DNA from: JAUICS01 sp964384335
GTDB taxonomy: Bacteria; Pseudomonadota; Alphaproteobacteria; Micavibrionales; Micavibrionaceae
Assembly (NCBI GenBank): GCA_964384335.1
Contig: CAYLKN010000048.1
Location: 1-11,319 of the forward strand
Reading direction: 5' to 3'
DNA: 11,319 nt
Below the pieces are notes generated by a model. That model saw only the letters and a program-made list of their open reading frames with translations, did not search any database and was not told the DNA's origin. Each line of letters begins with the position of its first letter. The first letter of the stretch is position 1. The translations under genes were made by a program, and so were the position numbers. Shown here piece after piece: positions 5,290 through 11,319 of the stretch.

Positions 5290-7060
5290 TCATAAAATGA
5301 AACAGTCCGACTTGACAGCGCGGTTCGTACAACGGCCTCAAAACTACGCATGGTTCTTGGGTGCCGGAACTTCCAGAAATTCCAACTTGCCTACGGCGAC
5401 GGATATTTTGTTGGATATGAAGCGACGCTATTACCGCCAAGAAGAAAATCAAGATGTCTCTCCGCAAGACATTCAAAACGAAACCGTACAAGCTCGTATT
5501 CAGAGTTTCATGGACACACGCGGTTTTCCCGAGAAATGGGCCGAAGATGAATACACCACGTATTTTGAAAAAATTTTTGGTGAAGATAAGGAGCGGCAAC
5601 GCAAATATATAAGCGCAGTCTTGTCCGAGGATAAGGTTTCCTTATCGGTTGGCAATCGGGTCCTTGCCGCGTTGATGAGCGAACAGCTTGCTCGGACGGT
5701 GTTTACCACTAATTTTGATAGTGTAGTAGAAAAGGCCGTTGCAGAAATGAGCGGTAGGTCCCTCTCTGCTTATCATCTTGAAGGTGCGCATAATGCAAAG
5801 AACGCATTAGACAATGAAGAATATCCATTTTATTGCAAGCTCCACGGCGACTTCCGTTATGACACTATAAAAAATCTCAGCGACGATTTAGAAAAACAAA
5901 ACGACGAACTATCGGACTGTCTGGTTAATGCCGGTAACAGATTTGGCCTTATCGTGGCTGGATATAGTGGACGCGACAAAAGTGTTATGGAGCTTTTTCA
6001 CCGGGTTCTTGAGACGCAAAACCCGTTTCCGCACGGTTTCTTCTGGACCGGGATCAAGGGATCAGACATACACCCTGCCGTCACAGCTCTATTAGAGAGC
6101 GCCCGCGAGAAAGGTGTCGATGCCCAGTATGTTGAAATCGAAACTTTTGATGCGTTCATGCTGAGGCTCTGGCGAAATCTGGACGGAAAACCTCAAGAGC
6201 TTGATGCAAAGGTACGAAAAGCAAGGCTCACAGAAGTAAGCATCGAAATTCCGCCTGCAGGACAAAATGCCCCTCTTCTTCGACTAAATGCGTTCCCGAT
6301 TTTATCGGCACCACAAAAATGCCTCTCTCTATCTTTTAAATCACCCAAAGAATGGGGTGAACTAAGGGAATCCACGCGCGAGACCGAACAACGGCTTATT
6401 TTTACCAAGTCTGATACGGTCTGGTGCTGGGGGACACGAAATATGGTTAAGGACACTTTTGGAAGCGACGTAGAAAATATATCGAGCCGTAATGTGCCGA
6501 GCGATATTACAGCCCCCGGCAATCTACATGCACAAGGATTTATCGAAGAGGCATTGTGTGTAGCTCTGTCACGGAACAAACCTTTATTGACAAGAACAAG
6601 TAAAACATCGGCCTATCTTATCGTTGATCCACACACAGAAGACATTGGTGTCTTCGAGCCGTTGGCTCAGGTTGTCGGAAAAACATCCGGCATAATACCT
6701 GGTCTTTTTGCGGCGTCTCACCCTGATGATATTAGGCCACAGCAGGTTAGCTGGTCCGAGGCAGTAAGCGTGTCAATTGACTATAAAAACGGCCAGCTCT
6801 GGCTGCTTATCGATCCAGACGTTTGGATTTGGCCGAGAAACGCTCGCAAGGATGCCAGAGAGTTTTTGGACAAAAGGCGCTCTGACCGATTTAACAAAAA
6901 ATATAACGAACTTTTGGACGTGTGGAGGCAGATTATTATGGGCACGGACGCTCTTAATGCTGAAGTCAGCGTTTCGGCCTTTCCAGAAGGCGATGATGCA
7001 GAAAATCCGGTGTTCCTTATAGGAAGCCGTACAGCTTTTTCACGGAGGCTTGCAGCATGA
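5276..7060 (+). CDS. SIR2-APAZ protein (SPARSA NADase subunit)
   Basis: The SIR2 domain (about residues 15-305) has FLGAGTSRNSNLP (28-40) for NAD binding and TTNFDSVVEKA (144-154) with the catalytic-type Asn N146. KLHGDF (188-193) carries the general-base His H190, and LIVAGYSGRD (225-234) completes the set. This is the NAD+-hydrolysing defence subclass rather than a deacetylase. The C-terminal half (about 320-594) fits an APAZ domain, which stands in for the N/linker part of long Argonautes and docks the short pAgo. Its end has WLLIDPDVWIWPRN (508-521) and a helical segment RFNKKYNELLDVWRQI (538-553). Length matches known SIR2-APAZ proteins. Start ATG 5276 overlaps the RT gene by 14 nt, with AAGGA about 9 nt upstream, and the stop overlaps the pAgo start (ATGA). 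In known SPARSA pairs, guide-directed target DNA activates the SIR2 domain and NAD+ loss arrests or kills the infected cell. Confidence 0.88.
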   Translation: MSQNNHKMKQSDLTARFVQRPQNYAWFLGAGTSRNSNLPTATDILLDMKRRYYRQEENQDVSPQDIQNETVQARIQSFMDTRGFPEKWAEDEYTTYFEKIFGEDKERQRKYISAVLSEDKVSLSVGNRVLAALMSEQLARTVFTTNFDSVVEKAVAEMSGRSLSAYHLEGAHNAKNALDNEEYPFYCKLHGDFRYDTIKNLSDDLEKQNDELSDCLVNAGNRFGLIVAGYSGRDKSVMELFHRVLETQNPFPHGFFWTGIKGSDIHPAVTALLESAREKGVDAQYVEIETFDAFMLRLWRNLDGKPQELDAKVRKARLTEVSIEIPPAGQNAPLLRLNAFPILSAPQKCLSLSFKSPKEWGELRESTRETEQRLIFTKSDTVWCWGTRNMVKDTFGSDVENISSRNVPSDITAPGNLHAQGFIEEALCVALSRNKPLLTRTSKTSAYLIVDPHTEDIGVFEPLAQVVGKTSGIIPGLFAASHPDDIRPQQVSWSEAVSVSIDYKNGQLWLLIDPDVWIWPRNARKDAREFLDKRRSDRFNKKYNELLDVWRQIIMGTDALNAEVSVSAFPEGDDAENPVFLIGSRTAFSRRLAA

Positions 7061-8460
7061 CGGGCGAAATTTGCGGATATTCGACTTTACCAGAACCTGA
7101 TCTGGTTTTTGCCGGAAACCGGACCAGCAAGCACCCACTTCTGGGATTGATAAACCACGGTCCTTACGGTTTGAAATTCGGAGCGCCCAGCAGACTGCGT
7201 CTTGCACTTCTCGCACCGGCAAGGGAAATGCAGAAGCTCAAAGCTCTGGTAGAAGAGTTAAAAAGTTCGGCCCGCCCCCGGGAAGCAACCAATTATTATC
7301 CAGAATACCCAGGCTTTGAGAGCCTGTTCCGTGTCCCTATTGCCGATCTGGATGACAGGCTAGTTATCAATTTTCCAGATCAACTCGAATCTCATGCTAA
7401 CAATCGAGCAAAAACCGATCTGGCCAAAGGCTTATTTCAATGCATCTCCCAGTTACAAATGCTCCGTAGTAATTTTGACGTTGCTCTTATTTATTTACCT
7501 GAAAGCTGGTCAGAGTGTTTTGAAGGTGAGAACTTTGATTTTCGGGAATATCTTAAGGCGTTTTGTGCACCGTCTAATATTCCCATCCAGATTGTTAAAC
7601 AGGGTGGTTTTGATGCTCGATCTTGCCGGGCCAATGTACTTTGGGGGATCAGCGTTGCTCTTTATGCTAAAGCCGGAGGTGTTCCATGGAAACTTACGGG
7701 TCTGAATAAAGACGAAGCGTTTATAGGTATCAGCTATGCGATGAAAACTGCTCCTGATGGCAATGAATATACGACCTGCTGTAGTCAGGTTTTTGATCCA
7801 GACGGAACCGGCTTCCGCTTCGTCGCATACGATGCCAGAGAATACACCCGGGAAGGAAAAAATCCGTTCCTGTCATACTATGAAATGCAGTCCGTTTTGT
7901 CCCGAAGCCTTGAAATTTATCAAAGCGGCCACTACGGACGTTTGCCGTCAAAAGTGACGGTCCATAAAAATACAGAGTTTAAGGAAGAAGAAATACTCGG
8001 GGCTTTGGATACTTTTCGTGATGGCACAGAAGTCGAGTTGGTCCAGATCGTCAAAGACGTGAACTGGAAAGGATTACGTTTCGATACAAAGACGCCACCA
8101 GAGCCGTTTAATTATCCGGTACAGCGCGGGACCTATTTCCCAGTAGATAAAAATGAGGCTCTTCTCTGGACTCAGGGCAGTGTCACGGGCGTTCATGTAA
8201 CCACTCCCCGGTATAATGTATACAAAGAGGGGCCTCTCAAGCCCACACCATCTCCTGTCCTCCTGCGCCGCTTCTCCGGGCAAGGGGGTTGGCATGAAAC
8301 CTGTGCAGGTGTCTTGGGACTGACCAAAATGGACTGGAACAACAACACTCTGTATAAAAAGCTGCCCGTGACGCTCGTTTATTCCAAGGCGTTTTCCAAA
8401 ATCATTCAGCAGAATCCGAACATGGTTAACAGTGTTTATGATTTTCGTAACTTTATGTAG
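7057..8460 (+). CDS. Short prokaryotic Argonaute (MID-PIWI), catalytically inactive
   Basis: This 467-residue protein has only MID and PIWI domains, the length and layout of short pAgos. The MID domain (about residues 135-215) shows IPIQIVKQGG (175-184), then RANVLWGISVALYAKAGGVPWKL, the usual guide 5'-phosphate region and the bridge into PIWI. PIWI (about 218-467) starts with FIGISYAMK (222-230): active Argonautes have Asp where this one has S226. VTVHKN (300-305) likewise has N305 at a usual Asp position. The C terminus LTKMDWNNN (422-430) and KLPVTLVYSKAFSKII (435-450) are conserved in pAgos. It should bind a guide and target but not cut it. It overlaps the SIR2-APAZ gene by ATGA, with which it should form a heterodimer. 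In characterised short systems an RNA guide finds DNA; here a retron RT in the operon raises the question of an RT-made nucleic acid partner. Confidence 0.9.
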   Translation: MTGEICGYSTLPEPDLVFAGNRTSKHPLLGLINHGPYGLKFGAPSRLRLALLAPAREMQKLKALVEELKSSARPREATNYYPEYPGFESLFRVPIADLDDRLVINFPDQLESHANNRAKTDLAKGLFQCISQLQMLRSNFDVALIYLPESWSECFEGENFDFREYLKAFCAPSNIPIQIVKQGGFDARSCRANVLWGISVALYAKAGGVPWKLTGLNKDEAFIGISYAMKTAPDGNEYTTCCSQVFDPDGTGFRFVAYDAREYTREGKNPFLSYYEMQSVLSRSLEIYQSGHYGRLPSKVTVHKNTEFKEEEILGALDTFRDGTEVELVQIVKDVNWKGLRFDTKTPPEPFNYPVQRGTYFPVDKNEALLWTQGSVTGVHVTTPRYNVYKEGPLKPTPSPVLLRRFSGQGGWHETCAGVLGLTKMDWNNNTLYKKLPVTLVYSKAFSKIIQQNPNMVNSVYDFRNFM

Positions 8461-8466
8461 TAAAAA

Positions 8467-9417
8467 ATGGACAGTATATATAATAACGCAATTCAGTCTA
8501 TACAGATCGGTATAGAGGATTTTGAGTCAGACGATCCTCGACGGGCTTTGTCGGCTGTGCGCAATTTTTACGCTGGGGTGCTGCTTCTGGCCAAAGAGGT
8601 CTTGATCCGCGTCGCGCCAGAGTCCGATCCGCGTGATGTTCTTAGTACGCGATATAAACCTATGCCGGACGGTAATAATGGCGTTCGCTTTCATCCGGAC
8701 ACAAACAGAACTATAGATTTTCAAGATATTGCCCGGCGCTTCAAAGACTTTGATCTGCCCATAGATCGGACAGCTCTTGACAGTTTGAATAAGATCCGTA
8801 ACCAGATTGAACATTTTTATACAGAGTTATCCATTAAAGCCGTTCGCGAAGCTATAGCCAGAGCTTTTCCTGTTGTTACGGATCTTTTCCACTTGCTGGA
8901 TGAAATGCCTGCAGAAGCTCTAGAAAACTCGTGGAAAATTATGCTGGAAGTACGGGAGGTTTATGAACGCGAACGTGCTGAGTGTCTTGCTACATTTGAT
9001 AACATAGAATGGAACTCAAAATACTTGACGAAAATGAAACGGCATTGTCCAATTTGTGAAGCGGAATTGGTTGAGCAGGAAGTCCCTGATAACACTGATC
9101 CGTATGAAATGTACTGTCGCTGTCGAACCTGTGGCGAACCAATCCCGCCGGAAATGCTGATAGAATATTCGCTGGGAAAGCTGTTCGAGGCGGATCGTTA
9201 TATCGCCGTAAAGGATGGGGGCGATGACCCACTTAACACCTGCCTTGAGTGTGGTGTAACCGCTTATGTCATTGCCGATGAAGTCGGTTGCCTGTGGTGT
9301 GGCGAAAAGTTGGAAAAATGTGCCCGCTGCCATACCGATCTTAATCCTGATAATGTCGCCGTTGATAGTAAGATGCTTTGTACATACTGTGAAAATCTTA
9401 TGCTAAAAAATGACTAA
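8467..9417 (+). CDS. HEPN-like protein with three zinc-ribbon modules
   Basis: The N-terminal helical domain (about residues 1-180) contains SAVRNFYAGVLLLAKEVL (29-46) and KIRNQIEHFY (109-118). RNQIEH is an R-x4-H motif (R111, H116) with the polar Asn after Arg typical of HEPN ribonucleases. The C-terminal part has six CxxC-type knuckles: C194/C197, C219/C222 (C217 also), C259/C262, C275/C278, C285/C288 and C305/C308. They fit three four-Cys zinc ribbons and suggest nucleic acid or protein binding. It starts 6 nt after the pAgo stop without a clear ribosome binding site, and an in-frame TAA (8461-8463) prevents an earlier start, so reinitiation is likely. It is not a standard part of SPARSA. 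It may be an RNase effector, a guide-processing nuclease or an adaptor. If HEPN activity is absent, it would be a structural or recruiting factor. Confidence 0.7.
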   Translation: MDSIYNNAIQSIQIGIEDFESDDPRRALSAVRNFYAGVLLLAKEVLIRVAPESDPRDVLSTRYKPMPDGNNGVRFHPDTNRTIDFQDIARRFKDFDLPIDRTALDSLNKIRNQIEHFYTELSIKAVREAIARAFPVVTDLFHLLDEMPAEALENSWKIMLEVREVYERERAECLATFDNIEWNSKYLTKMKRHCPICEAELVEQEVPDNTDPYEMYCRCRTCGEPIPPEMLIEYSLGKLFEADRYIAVKDGGDDPLNTCLECGVTAYVIADEVGCLWCGEKLEKCARCHTDLNPDNVAVDSKMLCTYCENLMLKND

Positions 9418-9530
9418 TATTTAGAAAGTTAATCATTTTACAATGGCAATAAATAGCTCTCCGCCCAGCGAACAAATTTCTCCGGATTATTTACGCATAC
9501 GGGAAAGGCTCTGCCGGATATCGTTAATGT

Positions 9531-9746
9531 ATGGTATCCCGAATTCCCGCCACTACCGAAAATACCGCCGCGCAGGATGATCTTAGCGCAGACGATTATT
9601 ATGACCTCATAAACGATAAAATCCGGACGCTGTATCCGGAGGGAATTTCCGATGAGCAGTGCCATGCGGCCACACGCAATTTCATTGGATTCGGGAAATT
9701 ACTGCTTGAAATGAAGCGTCAAAAAGGGCTGGATGACGAGGGATGA
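9531..9746 (+). CDS. Small protein coupled to the serine recombinase
   Basis: This is a 71-residue acidic protein, mostly helical after residue 18 (DLSADDYYDLINDKIRTLYP, then a helix HAATRNFIGFGKLLLEMKRQ at 45-64). I do not recognise a named family. Short ORFs of this kind are often found directly in front of large serine recombinases and may be partner or directionality factors, which is inference here. It overlaps the recombinase gene by ATGA (9743-9746), so the two are coupled. The start at 9531 is set by an in-frame TAA at 9525-9527, and only a weak ribosome binding site precedes it. The 113 bases before it (9418-9530) hold no other gene I can support, only a weak AT-rich dyad at 9407-9439. 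Confidence 0.6.
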   Translation: MVSRIPATTENTAAQDDLSADDYYDLINDKIRTLYPEGISDEQCHAATRNFIGFGKLLLEMKRQKGLDDEG

Positions 9747-11284
9747 TGAATAGATATAACATGGATGAATCTTCCGCCCTGAAGGCCCGCAAGGCGATAA
9801 TCCTTGCCCGCGTTTCATCGAAAGAGCAGGAAGAAGGCTATTCCATCGACGCGCAAAAACACCGGCTGGAAACCTATTGCCTGCGCCGCAATCTCAATGT
9901 CGTCCGAACTTTTGAAATCACGGAAAGCTCGACGCAGGGCGACCGGCGCAAATTCATGGCCATGATTAAATTCGTCCGCGCCCAGCGCGAGCCGATTGCC
10001 ATTGTCGCCGACAAGGTTGACCGGGTGCAGCGCTCGTTTAAAGAATACCCGTTGCTCGACGAGCTTATCCAAAAGGGCAAAATCGAGCTGCATTTCAATA
10101 CTGAAAACTACGTCATACACAAAGACTCGGTGTCACAGGAACGGCTCATGTGGTCGATGGGCGCGATTATGGCGCAATCCTACATTGATAATATGCGCGA
10201 TAACGTCAAACGCTCCTTCGACCAGAAAATCCGTATGGGCGAGTGGATCGCCAAAGCGCCGCTCGGCTACATGAATGTGAAAGACGAGCGCGGCAGGAGC
10301 GATATTATCCTCGATCCCGATAACGCGCCGCTGATCAAAAAACTGTTCGAGGAATACGCCACCGGCGCATTTACCTTAAGCGAAATGGTGGAGAAAGCCC
10401 GGAATTGGGGTATGCGCAATAAATACGGGAAGAAATCGCATCCGCAAAAGGCGTTGATTCACAAGATTTTCAACAATCCATTTTATTACGGCCAGATGCT
10501 GATCAAGGGCGAGCTTTACCAGCACCGCTATGAACCCATCATTTCCAAGGCCCTGTTCGTGCAGTGCCAGGCGGTTTTAGAGGGGTGGCATAAAAAACCT
10601 TTCCAGTGGGCGGGCAAGGAGTTTGTTTTCCGCGGCCTGATTACCTGCGCCACAACCGGACGGCTGGTGACGGCTTCGGAACAAAAGAAAACCTATAAAA
10701 GCGGCGGCACGGCATCCTGGACGTATTTGCGCTGCTGGAAACCGGATGACCCGGACAAGAAAATGTGGGTGCGCGAGGAAAAGGTTCTGGCGCAGGTTGA
10801 AGAGGTTTTAAAGGGCCTGAGGGTAGAGCCGGAACTGCTCACCTTCCTGCAGGGCTATCTCCGCCAGACCGAGCAATCCGAGCGCGGCTTTGTCCGGCGG
10901 CAAATCGGGGAATGGCAGCGCGAGCATACCAAGCTGCAAAACCGGCTCGATACGCTTATGGACTTGCTTTTGGACGGCACCATCGAGCGCGCCGAATTTG
11001 AGGATAAAAAAGCCAAAATCCGCACCGATCAGATCGGGCTGGAGGATAATATCGCCGGGGCGCGGGCCGGGGACGATTCCTTTAAGGATTCCATGCTGAC
11101 CATGCTCAGTCTGGCCTCGGAAGCCTATGAACTGTTCAAAACATCGAATACCGCCCTGCGGCGCGAGCTGGTAAACCGGGTATTTGCGAACCTGAAACTG
11201 GACGGCGGAAAGCTGCGCTATTCCTTGCGGGAACCCTTCGACCGCATGTTCAATTTAACCAATCGTGAGTGTCCCGAGAGATAG
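9743..11284 (+). CDS. Large serine recombinase (site-specific integrase)
   Basis: This 513-residue recombinase has the three-part layout of the large serine family. The resolvase-type catalytic domain (about 15-160) has LARVSSKEQEEGYSIDAQ (21-38), nucleophile probably S25 after R23, plus VADKVDRVQRSFKE (88-101). A recombinase domain (about 168-285) includes GEWIAKAPLGYMNV (166-179). The zinc-ribbon region (299-335) is degenerate: only C302 (ITCATTGRLVT) and C331 (YLRCW) remain of the usual four cysteines. A coiled-coil-like helix (about 375-445) follows and is known to control integration versus excision. It cuts and exchanges both strands at att sites through a Ser-DNA bond. ATG 9743 overlaps the upstream gene; ATG 9746 is an equally good start. 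It probably integrates the element carrying the defence cassette. The last five residues (ECPER) look unlike the usual recombinase end and may come from an inserted sequence. Confidence 0.88.
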   Translation: MMNRYNMDESSALKARKAIILARVSSKEQEEGYSIDAQKHRLETYCLRRNLNVVRTFEITESSTQGDRRKFMAMIKFVRAQREPIAIVADKVDRVQRSFKEYPLLDELIQKGKIELHFNTENYVIHKDSVSQERLMWSMGAIMAQSYIDNMRDNVKRSFDQKIRMGEWIAKAPLGYMNVKDERGRSDIILDPDNAPLIKKLFEEYATGAFTLSEMVEKARNWGMRNKYGKKSHPQKALIHKIFNNPFYYGQMLIKGELYQHRYEPIISKALFVQCQAVLEGWHKKPFQWAGKEFVFRGLITCATTGRLVTASEQKKTYKSGGTASWTYLRCWKPDDPDKKMWVREEKVLAQVEEVLKGLRVEPELLTFLQGYLRQTEQSERGFVRRQIGEWQREHTKLQNRLDTLMDLLLDGTIERAEFEDKKAKIRTDQIGLEDNIAGARAGDDSFKDSMLTMLSLASEAYELFKTSNTALRRELVNRVFANLKLDGGKLRYSLREPFDRMFNLTNRECPER

Positions 11285-11319
11285 GTAACAGATTGTACCG
11301 GACACATGGGTAACACATT
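11270..11319. mobile_element. Possible insertion-sequence end at the window edge
   Basis: After TGTCCCGAGAGATAG (11270-11284) comes a sequence with two near-identical 11-mers, GGTAACAGATT (11284-11294) and GGTAACACATT (11309-11319), 25 bases apart around ACCGGACACATGG. Tandem GGTAACA-type motifs of this look are familiar from ends of integrase-core (IS481-like) insertion sequences, but this is from memory and the element itself lies outside the window. If right, the recombinase stop codon is supplied by the inserted sequence. Confidence 0.3.

Larger units (their letters stand above)
3450..9417 (+). other. Retron-RT plus SIR2-APAZ / short Argonaute defence operon
   Basis: This is one co-directional unit: promoter and operator, structured leader RNA, small membrane-type ORF, XRE regulator, retron-type reverse transcriptase, SIR2-APAZ, short pAgo, and HEPN-zinc protein. 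Gaps between the last five genes are 1, -14, -4 and 6 nt, so they are almost surely co-transcribed and translationally coupled. SIR2-APAZ with short pAgo is the SPARSA pair, known to deplete NAD+ after guide-directed recognition of invading DNA. Retrons are RT-ncRNA-effector defence systems. Here the effector slot of a retron appears to be taken by SPARSA. The GC-rich ATPase gene and the recombinase gene flank the cassette, so it is cargo of a mobile element. Confidence 0.8.

Noticed and set aside
9407..9439. Terminator after the defence operon
   Set aside because: AAAATGA and TCATTTT form a dyad, but the stem is AT-rich, interrupted by a mismatch, and has no clear T tract; too weak to call.
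9743..11284. Visible att site beside the recombinase
   Set aside because: No convincing imperfect inverted repeat with a central crossover dinucleotide could be recognised without a second att copy for comparison.
1..11319. CRISPR array or tandem repeat array
   Set aside because: No regularly spaced repeats with unique spacers were found on either strand.

Overview
The window looks like part of an integrated mobile element in a proteobacterium, most likely an alphaproteobacterium. That guess is weak: it rests on the style of the flanking genes (a WAWEF-type small protein, and a large serine recombinase with a degenerate zinc ribbon), not on any marker gene. All confident genes lie on the + strand. 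No tRNA, rRNA or CRISPR array is visible.

Left part (1-3178). Two small hypothetical genes come first; the first may be the 3' end of a longer gene. A large inverted repeat and a strong intrinsic terminator (620-661) follow. Then come a 229-residue protein with an N-terminal WAWEF motif and a 571-residue P-loop ATPase that looks like a mobile-element helicase/primase-type replication protein. Its ribosome binding site lies in the 3' arm of a long hairpin. The next 270 bases are gene-free, hold iteron-like GTGAC/TTGAC repeats and an AT-rich stretch, and could be an origin or control region.

Central part (about 3450-9417). This is the main interest: one defence-type operon, more AT-rich in codon use than its flanks. 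It starts with a promoter overlapped by a perfect 9-bp inverted repeat (a probable operator). About 330 nt of strongly structured, apparently non-coding sequence follow, then a tiny membrane-type ORF, an XRE-family regulator, and a reverse transcriptase with retron hallmarks (NAxxH, YVDD, ITG). After these come a SIR2-APAZ protein, a short prokaryotic Argonaute (MID-PIWI, catalytic residues lost), and a protein with a HEPN-type R-x4-H motif plus three zinc-ribbon-like modules. The coding genes overlap or abut: 1 nt between regulator and RT, a 14-nt overlap RT/SIR2, a 4-nt overlap SIR2/Argonaute, and 6 nt before the HEPN gene. Joining a retron RT and a structured RNA to a SPARSA-type SIR2/short-Argonaute pair in one transcription unit is unusual, and I know of no described system with this make-up. 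A working model, which is inference, is that the RT makes a DNA (msDNA or cDNA) from the structured RNA. That DNA would guide, prime or restrain the SIR2-APAZ/Argonaute complex, whose output would be NAD+ depletion. The HEPN-zinc protein would be an accessory nuclease or sensor.

Right part (9531-11284). A 71-residue small protein overlaps by 4 nt a large serine recombinase, the probable integrase of the element. The cassette thus sits as cargo between the replication gene and the recombinase. The recombinase C terminus and the last 50 bases hint at an insertion-sequence end at the window edge.
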